DNA from: Pseudomonadota bacterium
Lineage (GTDB): Bacteria > Desulfobacterota > Desulfobulbia > Desulfobulbales > Desulfocapsaceae
Direction of reading: 5' to 3'
Length of the DNA stretch: 64,000 nt
Assembly: GCA_018820855.1 (NCBI GenBank)
Contig: JAHJNL010000055.1
Span: 26,774-90,773, forward strand
Shown: positions 7,942 to 17,687 of the stretch, piece after piece
Position numbering within the stretch: position 1 is the first letter of the stretch
How the letters are laid out: every line of letters begins with the position of its first letter
Made by a program: the position numbers and the translations under genes
Notes under the pieces: model-generated
Told to the model about the DNA's origin: nothing
The model's input: the letters and a program-made list of their open reading frames with translations, nothing else
The model's database searches: none

Positions 7942-7953
7942 CTCGTCTATTTT

Positions 7954-8299
7954 CTACAGGTAGAAACTGTACATAATGTATGAAACTCAGAACTGTCTGT
8001 GATTACTTTTACAGGTGACCGCTTGACCAATTGAGAAAAAAACAACAGCAATTCAGCAAGTAACTGAAGTGAATGTTGAGGTAACTGGTACCCCAACAAA
8101 TTGTACAGTGTTCTGATCCAAAAACAATATGATAAAAATCAAGCAGGCAACCGAACAAACATGTCGTGATTTGAAGAAGAGAAGAGAAACGATGGCCAAT
8201 TGCAGTGTAAAAAAGACTGTTTTGTTGCCAACGATAAAATAACGGGGCATTTTTAGTAGCCTGTAAAAGAATCCGTCATAGGTAATCAAGAGTTACATC
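7954..8299 (+). other. Long leader upstream of the MFS gene, no supported gene
   Basis: About 340 bases lie between the predicted promoter and the MFS start. A minus-strand open frame (8053-8289) has no ribosome site and is AT-rich. No clear riboswitch or attenuator was recognised. Confidence 0.4.
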
Positions 8300-9523
8300 A
8301 TGCCAAAAGACAAGTTGTTGAATTTTGAATTTTTATCCCTTTGTTTCATAACCTTTCTAGCCATTTGCAATGTATCAGTATTTTATAACCTCCACCTTTA
8401 CCTTAGAACCATTGGCCTGTCAGGAAAAGAAGCGGGGTTAACAATAGGACTCTATTCCTTTTCGGCAATGATTTTGTATGTAACGGCCAGCAACCATATT
8501 AGTCTCAAAAATTCAATATGTTGCATGTTGACAGGTATGCTGGTTGTAGTCGGCTGTGGTGTAGCTTATCTTTTTGCAGAAAATTTCTGGTCACTGGCCA
8601 TTGTTCGCATAGTTAACGGAGCTGGTATGTTTCTGGTTATGGCTTCGTGTATGGTCAGACTGGTGGCGATAATTCCACCTGACAAAACAGGCCTGGCATT
8701 CAGCCTCTACTCGGTGGCTTTGTTATTGCCATATTCTATTATGCCGGCAGTATCTGAAATGGTTATGCCTCAGACAGACAAACCAACAATTATTTACATG
8801 CTGACAGCCGGTCTGCTTTTACCTGCTGTCATTCTTGTCTTGCGCATGCGCACCCGGGCAAGCAGCAGCTATCAGGCTCCGCAAACAAAAAGTGAGAAAA
8901 CATACCGTAAAAATTTTAAAAAGAAAAATCTTCTTCGCAAATCAGTGGCCTCTATCTTACTTGTGAATGCTGTCTACTTTACACTTTTCTCTTCACTTTT
9001 TTATCTCTTTCAAGGTCTTGCAGTTGAAAGAGGAATTAAAAGTCCTGGCTTCTTTTTCACTGTACAGATGGGAGTCATGGTCGTCATTCGTCTGCTCTGC
9101 GGTCGCATCTTCGACAAATTTTCCAAGGTTGCTCTGGTTACCATAGCTTTATTGATAACAGGGGCAGGGTTCGGCTTATTACGTGTAGTATCCGACCCAA
9201 CGTGGCTTTTGCCAATTGCAGTCGTTTTTGGATTGGGTATGGGATTATGTGTCCCGGCACTTAACTCATTAATGTATCTCGTCACAACTCCGCAATCTCG
9301 AGGATATAACGCAAACATGATGATGCTTGCTCTTCACTTAGGCTCTTTTACCGGGCCTTTTGCCGGAGCTTGGATAATTGATTTTGGCGGGTATGATCAA
9401 TTTCTATCTTTAGCACTGTGTGTGACAGTGAGTGCTGCCGCATTCTTTTTAGTAGTCAATCCGAGGAAAGGAACCGGTCAAAGCCTATCTGGCGATAACA
9501 TTTCTACCGCTACAGTTCGTTAG
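8300..9523 (+). CDS. Major facilitator superfamily transporter
   Basis: This 407-residue protein has about 12 hydrophobic segments and a central charged loop (about residues 190-215, RASSSYQAPQTKSEKTYRKN) between two six-helix halves. It is an inner-membrane secondary transporter, probably an effluxer. It lies behind the TetR dyad operator, which supports drug or toxic-compound export. No substrate can be read from the sequence. The ribosome site is weak (caagag). It converges on the Acr3 gene with only 40 bp between stops. Confidence 0.88.
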   Translation: MPKDKLLNFEFLSLCFITFLAICNVSVFYNLHLYLRTIGLSGKEAGLTIGLYSFSAMILYVTASNHISLKNSICCMLTGMLVVVGCGVAYLFAENFWSLAIVRIVNGAGMFLVMASCMVRLVAIIPPDKTGLAFSLYSVALLLPYSIMPAVSEMVMPQTDKPTIIYMLTAGLLLPAVILVLRMRTRASSSYQAPQTKSEKTYRKNFKKKNLLRKSVASILLVNAVYFTLFSSLFYLFQGLAVERGIKSPGFFFTVQMGVMVVIRLLCGRIFDKFSKVALVTIALLITGAGFGLLRVVSDPTWLLPIAVVFGLGMGLCVPALNSLMYLVTTPQSRGYNANMMMLALHLGSFTGPFAGAWIIDFGGYDQFLSLALCVTVSAAAFFLVVNPRKGTGQSLSGDNISTATVR

Positions 9524-9563
9524 AGTCAGTCCTGTCTCCGATATTTTTTCTCTTCCCTCTCTC

Positions 9564-10754
9564 TCAACTCGATCTCGAAAAATGATGTTGTGTTTTAAGA
9601 CAGAATTTTACCAGCATCAACATGACCGGCACTTCAATGAGCACTCCGACAACAGTTGCCAAAGCCGCTCCTGATGAGAGGCCAAAAAGCATGGTAGAGG
9701 TGGCGATGGCGACTTCAAAATGATTCGAGGCACCGATCATGGCAGCTGGTGCGGCATCTTCATACGACAGTTTCATCATTTTGGCAGCAGCATAACCCAA
9801 GCCGAAAATAAGGATGGTTTGCAGAAAAAGGGGTATAGCAATCCAGAGAATGGTTAATGGGTTGCTCAGGATAACCTCACCCTTAAAACTGAAGAGCAGC
9901 ACAAGTGTTGTCAAGAGAGCAATAATGGTCACAGGAGTGAGCACATGCAGAAATTTTTTTTCGAACCAGTCCTTCCCTTTTGTCCTGAGAATCCATCTTC
10001 GTGTTACAAACCCGGTTACAAGAGGCAAAGCGACATAGATGGAAATAGAGAGGAGGAGTGCCTGCCAGGGCACAGGCAACCTGCCTACCCCAAGAAGAAA
10101 ACCACCCAAAATGCCGTACAGCACCAGCATGGTCAACGAATTAATGGCCACCATAACCAGAGTCAGACCATCATTGCCGCGGGAGAGATAGCCCCATACC
10201 AATACCATCGCCGTGCAGGGAGCAATTCCCAGGAGAATACAACCCGCCAGATAACTGCGCCACAATGGTATTTGAAGCATTTTAACACCTTCAGACAACA
10301 CCACAACCCCTGCTCCATGTATGGCACCCACTGGGAGGTCTAGACCGAACGGCATCTTGACCAAATCAACGGCATCAGGGCCAATCAGTTTATTAAAAAG
10401 CACGCCGAGAAATAAAAGAGCAATGCCGTACATGGTAAAAGGTTTGATTGCCCAGTTGATAAAAAGAGTCAAAAAAACTGGTTTACCGCTTTTGCCGGCC
10501 TTGATGACCGTAGTGAAATCAATTTTCACCATAATCGGGTACATCATGAAGAACAGGCAGATGGCAATCGGGATTGAAACCACTGGTGCTCCGTTTACAA
10601 AGATAGACATGCCATCAAGTGTTTTTGCCAGATCTGGCACCATCTTGCCTAAGAGGATGCCACCGACAATGCAAATACCTACCCATAAAGTAAGATATCG
10701 CTCAAAGATACTGCTCATTTGTCGATCTTTGTGAGGAGAATTTGACTTTGTCAT
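9564..10754 (-). CDS. acr3: Arsenite efflux permease of the Acr3 family
   Basis: This protein has 396 residues with ten hydrophobic segments. Acr3 exports arsenite through the inner membrane, driven by the proton gradient. Family motifs seen are [20 protein letters not shown] near the N-terminus, [20 protein letters not shown] with the essential membrane Cys, and [13 protein letters not shown] and [10 protein letters not shown] near the end. The start is placed at 10754, behind a gaggt site 11 bp away; an upstream ATG at 10799 lacks one. There is no arsR, arsC or arsA beside it, so its regulation by arsenite is not visible here. Confidence 0.93.
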   Translation of the reverse strand: MTKSNSPHKDRQMSSIFERYLTLWVGICIVGGILLGKMVPDLAKTLDGMSIFVNGAPVVSIPIAICLFFMMYPIMVKIDFTTVIKAGKSGKPVFLTLFINWAIKPFTMYGIALLFLGVLFNKLIGPDAVDLVKMPFGLDLPVGAIHGAGVVVLSEGVKMLQIPLWRSYLAGCILLGIAPCTAMVLVWGYLSRGNDGLTLVMVAINSLTMLVLYGILGGFLLGVGRLPVPWQALLLSISIYVALPLVTGFVTRRWILRTKGKDWFEKKFLHVLTPVTIIALLTTLVLLFSFKGEVILSNPLTILWIAIPLFLQTILIFGLGYAAAKMMKLSYEDAAPAAMIGASNHFEVAIATSTMLFGLSSGAALATVVGVLIEVPVMLMLVKFCLKTQHHFSRSS

Positions 10755-10902
10755 AAAAAGGGGACCTCTTTGTGAGAATAACAGCGTATCCGTGAGCACT
10801 TGGCGGCCATAGATTCAGCACCAAGCTTGAAGCTACGATCCACTTAAATCCACTGCAACTTCCGATACAGGATCGCAGATCAGGTAACCAGCCTTCTGCA
10901 GC

Positions 10903-11538
10903 TTATTCTATGATTATATCAAATACATCTAATAATGATAACACCTCGGGGGAGGAAAATTTTGTTTTACATAATTTATTGCCATGTGGATGTATGGCAT
11001 AATGCGTGGCATTTGTGAAATCAGCACGTGTAAGATTTGTATTCATAAATCGAGCGCCTGAAAAATCGGAAAAGCTACATCTTGCTTTTGATAAATTTGC
11101 CTCTGAGAAGTCAGCATCCTTTAATTGGCACTCAATCATTTCTGTATTTGTAAGATCCACCCCTATGAACCCTGAATAATTCAACAAACACCTGTAAAAA
11201 GCAACATCCAGAGGAATAGCGGCATCAGCCCATTGGATACCTGAGAGTTTTGTATCGTAAAATTTCACATCTCTAAAAGATGTCGACCGCATGAGAGACA
11301 GCGATAAGTCGCAATTTTCAAATTTGCAATTTTCGAACACACAATAGAAAAATGCGCTTTTAAAAAATTTACAGTTTTTAAAGACACAATCATAAAACTC
11401 AGTATTCGCTGTCTTCTGGCCTTCATCCTGATGAAGCCCTGAAAAAGTTTTATCTGCATAAGATGCATCGCACTCAATGGATAAAAAATCATCACTATTT
11501 CCTGATGCAGAAAAGCCAGGCAGAGTTGGTTGTTTCAT
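10903..11538 (-). CDS. Pentapeptide-repeat protein
   Basis: This protein has 211 residues. From about residue 45 it runs in A(D/N)LXX-type units, for example CVFKNCKFFKSAFFYCVFEN, then CQLKDADFSEANLSKARCSF, then ARFMNTNLTRADFTNAT. Such repeats fold into a right-handed quadrilateral beta-helix. The relatively high Phe and Cys content and two blocks split by a linker (IQWADAAIPLD) resemble Qnr-like DNA-mimic proteins, but the loops that define Qnr are not identifiable, so quinolone resistance should not be assumed. No ribosome site is evident and there is no operon partner. It is cytoplasmic as there is no signal peptide. Confidence 0.9.
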   Translation of the reverse strand: MKQPTLPGFSASGNSDDFLSIECDASYADKTFSGLHQDEGQKTANTEFYDCVFKNCKFFKSAFFYCVFENCKFENCDLSLSLMRSTSFRDVKFYDTKLSGIQWADAAIPLDVAFYRCLLNYSGFIGVDLTNTEMIECQLKDADFSEANLSKARCSFSDFSGARFMNTNLTRADFTNATHYAIHPHGNKLCKTKFSSPEVLSLLDVFDIIIE

Positions 11539-11610
11539 TTTATCACGTTATTTGAAAAATAAGAGAAAAGAAGGATACAAATGATACGCTGGAAAAAAGG
11601 CGTTGTGCAG

Positions 11611-11643
11611 GTGGCTATTCGCGGCTGAAGCCGCTCCCACAGA
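11611..11643. repeat. REP-like palindromic repeat
   Basis: The inner stem is gcggct / agccgc (11621-11626 and 11629-11634), with outer gtgg / ccac pairing (11611-11614 and 11637-11640). The minus strand reads GTGGGAGCGGCTTCAGCCGC, the core of a REP family widespread in proteobacteria. It is the only copy seen in this window. Confidence 0.65.
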
Positions 11644-11729
11644 TAGAGAAAGCACTCAGGAGTCTGCTTCGGCAAATGGACGTGAAGCAGACTGCAGCAT
11701 CTCATGCCTTGATCTCTGAACGAATCCCG

Positions 11730-12935
11730 CTATTCTATTGCCGCAACCCTGCTCCCATCACTGATGGACGATTCCGGGGCCACAATCACTGTCTCTCCCA
11801 CCCGTACACCGGACAGGATCTCTGCCTGATGATCATTCATCAGGCCGACTTCCACGTTTGTCAACTCTGCCCGGCCGCTTATGACACGATAGATCTGCCA
11901 ATTACCCTCCATTCCACGAAACAGCGACGTCCGGGGAACAACAACAGCACGCGGTTTCTCATCAGTAATGATCCGCACCCGGACACGATAGTGCAGGCCA
12001 ATGGTTTTGCCGGACTGATTCAAGGCGTCCAGGGCCTGCTCAGCAAATGCAATCTTGACAGCGACCCGCTGCTCTTCGACACCCAGAGATGACATTTTAG
12101 TGAAGGCCTCCGGCTGAACCAGCCGGACGCTTCCCTGTATGGGGGTACCACCGACAGACTCGCCAAAGATCTCCACCTTATCGCCAGATTGAATATGCAC
12201 GGCCTCTTCAGATAATATATCTGCAGTCACTTCCATCTCTGCCAGATTGCCGATGTCAAGTAATGGTTCCCCTGGCGTCATGACTTTTTCATTCCAGACG
12301 TGGCGTTTGAGAACAGTCCCGTTTACCGGACTTGTGACCAGGGTCCGATCCAGGTTTCTTTTAACATAGGCGGGCATGAGTTCCACCATGGATTGAAAGG
12401 CTTTACTCATGTGATACATGGCCTGGCTCTCCTCAATCTTGACCGTAGAATCCAGATATTCCCGCTTTGAATCACGCCCCTGCCGTTCACTGATAGAGGC
12501 AGATTTCAATAGAATTTCATTTTTTTCCCATTCCCATTTGGTAAAATCCTGTCTGATTCTGTTGGCCTTCACCTGTGCTTCGGACGCCTGAATCCAATTG
12601 TCCACAGCAACAAGTATATCTTTCACCTGCCTTGTTGTATCCTGCCAGTCGATATCTTCAAGCCGTACCACAATCTCTCCGGTTTTCACCTCATCGCCTT
12701 CTTCCACCGTAATGGGCAATACCCGTCCCTGCAGAGGCATGGTTACATGGTAGATATGAGGTAAACTTGTTCGGGCACGCTCTTCAACGTAGGCTTTGAT
12801 ATTTCCTTCGCTGGTAAGGGCTATGCGAACAGGACTTTTTTTATTCATTTTGCTGACCACTGCAAGCATAACTAATAAAAAAAACAGTACAATCACACTC
12901 GCCCAAACCCATCGTTTTCTACTCTCTTGTGCCAT
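11730..12935 (-). CDS. HlyD-type membrane fusion (adaptor) protein of the ABC exporter
   Basis: This protein has 401 residues. One N-terminal membrane anchor (about 9-32, VWASVIVLFFLLVMLAVVSK) is followed by the biotinyl-lipoyl-like half motifs (GRVLPITVEEGDEVKTGEIV and, later, GTVLKRHVWNEKVMTPGEPL). Between them is an alpha-helical hairpin, and a beta-barrel and membrane-proximal domain follow. It would link the inner-membrane transporter to the periplasm or outer membrane. The start at 12935 follows a gagagaga site; an upstream TTG is less likely. It is the third gene of the ATPase-permease-adaptor operon, 113 bp after the permease, in DevBCA/MacAB style. No outer-membrane TolC gene is in the window. 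Confidence 0.9.
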   Translation of the reverse strand: MAQESRKRWVWASVIVLFFLLVMLAVVSKMNKKSPVRIALTSEGNIKAYVEERARTSLPHIYHVTMPLQGRVLPITVEEGDEVKTGEIVVRLEDIDWQDTTRQVKDILVAVDNWIQASEAQVKANRIRQDFTKWEWEKNEILLKSASISERQGRDSKREYLDSTVKIEESQAMYHMSKAFQSMVELMPAYVKRNLDRTLVTSPVNGTVLKRHVWNEKVMTPGEPLLDIGNLAEMEVTADILSEEAVHIQSGDKVEIFGESVGGTPIQGSVRLVQPEAFTKMSSLGVEEQRVAVKIAFAEQALDALNQSGKTIGLHYRVRVRIITDEKPRAVVVPRTSLFRGMEGNWQIYRVISGRAELTNVEVGLMNDHQAEILSGVRVGETVIVAPESSISDGSRVAAIE

Positions 12936-13048
12936 TTTCGTCTCTCTCGTTAAACCCAAAAGAACTATTCAGATATAAGGCAGGAGACGAAAGGCAAACT
13001 ATACAATTTTCACCCTTCAGCCTTTTGCCTCATCACCTCAGCAACGCC

Positions 13049-15427
13049 CTATTCCTTTAAACTCAAGGCCTCCACCCAATTCTGTTTGCGAAGAGCCCTT
13101 ACCACAATCCCCTGAGACAGCAAGACAAACAAGACGGCAAGAGCGACAGTATAGACATAACTGACACCATTGAGTTTTGCCGGAAAGCTGTAGGCATCGG
13201 TAATAAAAAGCTGCATTAAGCCAATGAGCAGCCAATAGCCCATGGGCAACCCGATCAGAGTACCGATCACATTGGTCACCAGGTTTTCACGAAGAAAGAG
13301 CCTTGCCACCTCGTTTTCAAAATAGCCCATGGCTCGAAAGGTGGCCATTTCCACACGACGCTCTGAGATGGCAATCAGGGTCCCATTAAGAATGGCCCCA
13401 AAAAAGATGACTGCGGCAAAGAGTATCATGATAACGGCCGAGTAACGCATCATCCCGTTGAGCTGGCGATTCAAGGCCTCCTTCTGTTCACCCAGATCGG
13501 TCAGGGTTTCAAGACCGGGCATCGCCCGCACCATGTCCATAAACTCCTTCTTTTCCGTGGCACCGTGGGCAGCAAGAACACGGACTTCACTGACCACCGG
13601 CTCTTTCCCGAGGACATGATTTAACCAGTTGTAATCTGCGTAGACCATCATCCCCACCATACTGCTGATCCCCTGCACAACAGGGAGGGTAAGAACACGA
13701 CGCTCACCTTTGACAGGAAGGACATCAACATAATCTCCGGCTGATATCTCAAGTCGCTCCATTAAACGATCGGTCATAAGCAGACCGGCACTGGGCAGGG
13801 GAATGCTCTCTCCCTTATCATTGGTCGGGGTTGTCAGCTCACCATTGGGGGCAATCCCCATAATGGCGCTGCGCTTGAAGTGATTTCTCACCTGAAAAGT
13901 ACAAGGCACGATGAATACCGGTTCGGCATGTATTATTCCGGGGAGACGCCGGATCTCATCAAAGGTGGAGAAACTCTTTTCATCCTGAAAGGTCAGGTGG
14001 TAGTCGCTGCGCAGGACCGTATCAAACTGCTGCCGTACCATCTCATCCAATGAATCTACAAAGCCGAAAGTCAGTACGACAATACTGCTGCCCATTGCGG
14101 CGGAGATAACAGCCACAGCAGTGCGGCCCTTATTGCGCAGAAGTCCACGCAGGATCATCTGCCACTGCACATCCAGATGTCGCCAGAACAGATGGATTTT
14201 TTCCAGTAAAACAGCACCGCCCACCGGCGGAGGAGCTGGACGCATGGCCTCTGCGGGATCCAGTCGCATAATATGACGAATCCCCTTCAATGTGCCAAGG
14301 ATTGAAAAAAAGATTGATACAGACAATCCTGCCAGTAACAGCGTTGGATAAAACAAATTGGTCAGCTTCGGAAAGGTAAAATACTGCACATACATCCTTG
14401 TATTTACACCTGCCAGCCAATAGCCGAAAAGACACCCGAGAATACCGCCTGCCAGGCCTGCGGTAACAGAAAATTTGAGAAAGTGGAACATCAGGGAACG
14501 ATTTTCGTAACCGATGGCCTTGAGTGTCCCGATAACGGTGCGCTGCTGCTCAGCCAGGCGAATCATCAGGACGTTTAAGAGCAGGGCTGCTACAATAAGA
14601 AAAAACGAAGGAAAGATGAAGGCCATATTATTCAGCTCCTTCAACTCACCATCCAGTATCATGGGAGAAAACTGTTCTGCACGGGACAGAGCAGCAAAGA
14701 CGCCATAGGGCTCCAGTCTTTCAGACAGGATCTTGACAATTCGCTCTGCCTCCTGTCGTGCCTCCGGCGCCAAAAGACAGACAACGCTATTGCATGCGCC
14801 GTTAAAACCGAATGTATCCTCGGCAAAACTTCGTTTGATATACATCAGTCCGTAACTGCCCGGATCATCAATCATACTGCCGGGAGAGACCATATAGACA
14901 AACTCGGCACTGATTGCTGTGCCGACAACAATCAACTCCTTACGCTGATTGTTCAATATCGCGGGAATCCTGTCTCCCGGGACAATGTTGCGTGCCTTGG
15001 CAAATTTTTCCGAAATGATGACCTCATTGGCCCGGTCATGAGTGAAGTATGTGCCCGTACGGATAATAATGTTGTTGATTACAGGCTCCTCCTCATCTGG
15101 CAGGGAGAGGACCATGGTTCCGATCGGTTTCTCAGTCCCGGCAAAATCGAGGAGTACCTGGAACTGAATGCGCTCCCGGATCTCTGAAATGCCGGGGATC
15201 ATTGCCAGGCGCTTGACCTCCTCTGCCGGCGCCTTTTTCAGATCAATCCAGATATCGGCAAGTCTGCAGGATGAATAGTAGGTGCTTCTGGCATACTCGA
15301 GATTGCGGGCAGCCGACAGCATACCGACAAAACAGCCGATACCGACGGAAATGACGATACTCACCGCCAGCAACATATGCCAACTGTGGCGTATGTCCCG
15401 GAAGAGTTTGCGGTCCAGAGCCTTCAT
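13049..15427 (-). CDS. ABC transporter permease, FtsX/MacB type
   Basis: This 792-residue protein has two copies of the MacB-type periplasmic domain plus FtsX membrane domain. The N-terminal helix is LLAVSIVISVGIGCFVGMLS. Three helices lie near 270-380 (FIFPSFFLIVAALLLNVLMI) and three near the C-terminus (YSAVIMILFAAVIFFGAILN). A second soluble domain sits between, after an extra helix near 440. Transporters of this build move lipoproteins, peptides or hydrophobic compounds, or transmit force. The start overlaps the ATPase stop by 4 bp, showing translational coupling. The substrate is unknown. Confidence 0.92.
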   Translation of the reverse strand: MKALDRKLFRDIRHSWHMLLAVSIVISVGIGCFVGMLSAARNLEYARSTYYSSCRLADIWIDLKKAPAEEVKRLAMIPGISEIRERIQFQVLLDFAGTEKPIGTMVLSLPDEEEPVINNIIIRTGTYFTHDRANEVIISEKFAKARNIVPGDRIPAILNNQRKELIVVGTAISAEFVYMVSPGSMIDDPGSYGLMYIKRSFAEDTFGFNGACNSVVCLLAPEARQEAERIVKILSERLEPYGVFAALSRAEQFSPMILDGELKELNNMAFIFPSFFLIVAALLLNVLMIRLAEQQRTVIGTLKAIGYENRSLMFHFLKFSVTAGLAGGILGCLFGYWLAGVNTRMYVQYFTFPKLTNLFYPTLLLAGLSVSIFFSILGTLKGIRHIMRLDPAEAMRPAPPPVGGAVLLEKIHLFWRHLDVQWQMILRGLLRNKGRTAVAVISAAMGSSIVVLTFGFVDSLDEMVRQQFDTVLRSDYHLTFQDEKSFSTFDEIRRLPGIIHAEPVFIVPCTFQVRNHFKRSAIMGIAPNGELTTPTNDKGESIPLPSAGLLMTDRLMERLEISAGDYVDVLPVKGERRVLTLPVVQGISSMVGMMVYADYNWLNHVLGKEPVVSEVRVLAAHGATEKKEFMDMVRAMPGLETLTDLGEQKEALNRQLNGMMRYSAVIMILFAAVIFFGAILNGTLIAISERRVEMATFRAMGYFENEVARLFLRENLVTNVIGTLIGLPMGYWLLIGLMQLFITDAYSFPAKLNGVSYVYTVALAVLFVLLSQGIVVRALRKQNWVEALSLKE

Positions 15428-16140
15428 GACCAGATGAGTTCCTTAGCCAGCACGGGGGCAGCATTGTGGCTCACCTTGCCGATCTTGCCATCGGCGATAA
15501 CTGCTATGCGGTTCGCCATCCGGGTCATGGCCTGGGCATGGGTGATCATCACCATGGTCGTTCCGGTCTCATGATTAATCTTTTGTAACAGCTCCAGAAT
15601 CATAATGGTATTTTCATGATCAAGGGCGCCGGTGGGTTCATCGCAGAGCATGAGTTTCGGATGTTTGGCAATGGCTCGGGCCATGGCCACACGCTGTTGC
15701 TCTCCACCTGACAGCTGCGCAGGAAAATGATTAATCCGATCAGACAAACCCACCAGATCCAGGGCCTCGGCCGGGTCCATGGGGTTTTCAGCAATCTCTG
15801 TGGCCGTGGCCACATTTTCAAGTGCGGAAAGAGTGGGAACCAGATTATAGAACTGGAAGACAAAGCCTACCTGGTCTCTGCGAAAAGCAGTGAGCCGACG
15901 ATCTCCTAATTTGCTGATGTCCTGCCCCTCAAAACTGATTGTCCCTTGAGAGGGTTGATCAATGCCGCCGATCATGTTCAGCAGCGTGCTCTTGCCGGAA
16001 CCGGACTCGCCCTGGATTATCAGCAATTCTCCTGCAAAAATATCGAGATCAATTCCTCGCAGGACATGGACAGCAATCTCACCCACTTGAAATGTGCGAT
16101 GAACATTTTCAAGCTTCATGAGAACATGGCTATTGGTCAC
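15424..16140 (-). CDS. ABC transporter ATP-binding protein, LolD/MacB type
   Basis: This 238-residue cytoplasmic ATPase powers the permease encoded after it. Walker A is [16 protein letters not shown], the Q-loop [18 protein letters not shown], the signature [16 protein letters not shown], and Walker [13 protein letters not shown], with the H-loop in [11 protein letters not shown] at 16140 is the start because aaaggag lies 6 bp before it. It opens the three-gene exporter operon. The 346-bp gap to the divergent S1 gene must hold its promoter, but no convincing hexamers were found. Confidence 0.95.
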   Translation of the reverse strand: MTNSHVLMKLENVHRTFQVGEIAVHVLRGIDLDIFAGELLIIQGESGSGKSTLLNMIGGIDQPSQGTISFEGQDISKLGDRRLTAFRRDQVGFVFQFYNLVPTLSALENVATATEIAENPMDPAEALDLVGLSDRINHFPAQLSGGEQQRVAMARAIAKHPKLMLCDEPTGALDHENTIMILELLQKINHETGTTMVMITHAQAMTRMANRIAVIADGKIGKVSHNAAPVLAKELIWS

Positions 16141-16486
16141 AAGACGCTCCTTTGCAATTGGCTGAGGATTTTTATATGCAAATCCACCTTATTATATTAT
16201 AGCAGGTCTGATTCTGCACAACAAACTTTGACGCTAGATAGATAGGACAAAATGCCCTGCCAGAGGAAAACAATTCTCAGCAAATCAACCTGTTCCTGAG
16301 CAAACCGGGAGCAGGCGGGAACAGCCCTGCCGGGCACAGAAAGAGTTTTCCGGATTCCTGGAAAATAACTCCAACAGGCAACAGAGCATTTTCCCTCTTC
16401 CCTTCCTTCTGATACGTGGTAAAATAGTTTTTTGACAGACTGGCTTTTTCACTCTTTTTCTTTTTCATCTCTAGCAGGTAACAGAC
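16141..16486. other. Divergent intergenic region between the ABC operon and the S1 gene
   Basis: No gene is supported. On the plus strand TTGACA (16432-16437) and TAAAAT (16420-16425) are candidate promoter hexamers for the S1 gene, without a well-spaced partner for either. Confidence 0.4.
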
Positions 16487-17680
16487 ATGCCCCAGGATAC
16501 AGATAGTTTTGCAGCGCTCTTTCAGGAGCTTGAATCCAAGCCCATACGTCGTCTGACACCGGGTCAAAAGATCACGGCCACCATCGTCGGTATAAGCGGT
16601 GAATCTGTCTTCCTTGACACTGGAGGGAAGAGTGAAGGTATTCTTTATAGTTCAGAACTACTGGACGAAAACAACGAACTCAAAGCTGCTGAGGGAGACA
16701 AAATTGACGTCTATTTCCTCAAGGCTGCCAGGGGTGAACAACTCTTTACCACAAAGCTCGGTTCCGGAAAAAATACTGAGCATTTAGAAGAGGCCTGGCG
16801 CAGTGCTATCCCCGTGGAAGGGCTCGTTAAAGAAGAAATCAAGGGAGGCTTCGAAATCACCCTTGGCGGCTCTATCCGCGCCTTTTGCCCCTATTCCCAA
16901 ATGGGGTTGCGTCGCGTGGAAGATGCGGGTGCCGAATACCTCGATCGCCATATGACCTTTCTTGTCACCAAATTTGAAGAGAATGGCCGCAACATTGTGG
17001 TTTCTGCCAGAGCCTTACAAGAAGCAGAACGTGAAGAACAACGGGCAAAACTGCAGGAAACCCTGGAAGAAGGGCAGAGTGTCACCGGTGTAATCACCTC
17101 TATCCGCGACTTCGGCGCCTTTGTTGATATTGGCGGAGTAGACGGTCTGGTACCTATCTCTGAAATTGGCTGGAGCAGAATAGAAAACATAAATGATTAC
17201 TACACAGTAGGCCAAGAAGTACGCGTTGTCATCAAAAAACTGGACTGGGATGCGGACCGTATTTCTCTCAGTATCAAGGAAACGCTTGAGGATCCATGGG
17301 AAAAAGCTGTCGAAAAGATGCAGGTGGGCAGCACAGTCACCGGTACCGTAGCCCGCCTGACCCAATTTGGCGCTTTTGTCACCCTGGAACCCGGGGTTGA
17401 TGGACTGGTGCATATCTCTAAGCTGGGTAAAGGACGACGGATAAACCATCCTCGAGAAGTCCTTGAAGAGGGTCAACAGCTTGAAGTACAGGTGGAAAGC
17501 GTTGACAGAGCAGAAAAAAGAATCAGCCTGGCACCCTCCGACTATGTAAGTCCTGAAGAAGATCAGAACAAAGAGCAGGAGCTTTTGAAGACCTTTAAGA
17601 AAAGCAAAAAAGAGCAGCCCGCAACCCTTGGCACCTTCGGCGATCTTCTCCAGGCGAAACTGAACGAAAAATCAAAATAG
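16487..17680 (+). CDS. S1 RNA-binding domain protein (ribosomal protein S1-like)
   Basis: This 397-residue protein has four S1/OB-fold repeats. Two are divergent (about 22-92, GQKITATIVGISGESVFLDT, and about 105-172). Two are canonical (about 195-262, SVTGVITSIRDFGAFVDIGG, and 281-350, TVTGTVARLTQFGAFVTLEP), each with a GLV-H/P-IS motif. Full S1 has six repeats and assists mRNA binding on the 30S subunit; four-domain versions are common as accessory S1-like or Tex-like RNA-binding proteins. Whether this is the only S1 of the cell cannot be told. The next gene starts 7 bp after the stop, so a sensor kinase is probably co-transcribed, an unexpected pairing. Confidence 0.9.
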   Translation: MPQDTDSFAALFQELESKPIRRLTPGQKITATIVGISGESVFLDTGGKSEGILYSSELLDENNELKAAEGDKIDVYFLKAARGEQLFTTKLGSGKNTEHLEEAWRSAIPVEGLVKEEIKGGFEITLGGSIRAFCPYSQMGLRRVEDAGAEYLDRHMTFLVTKFEENGRNIVVSARALQEAEREEQRAKLQETLEEGQSVTGVITSIRDFGAFVDIGGVDGLVPISEIGWSRIENINDYYTVGQEVRVVIKKLDWDADRISLSIKETLEDPWEKAVEKMQVGSTVTGTVARLTQFGAFVTLEPGVDGLVHISKLGKGRRINHPREVLEEGQQLEVQVESVDRAEKRISLAPSDYVSPEEDQNKEQELLKTFKKSKKEQPATLGTFGDLLQAKLNEKSK

Positions 17681-17687
17681 GAAGACT

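Noticed and set aside
8053..8289. 78-codon minus-strand frame upstream of the MFS gene
   Set aside because: No ribosome site, AT-rich composition and no family resemblance.
10631..10648. ctggcaccatcttgcc as a sigma-54 site
   Set aside because: It lies inside acr3 and the GG-GC spacing is 9 bp, not 10.
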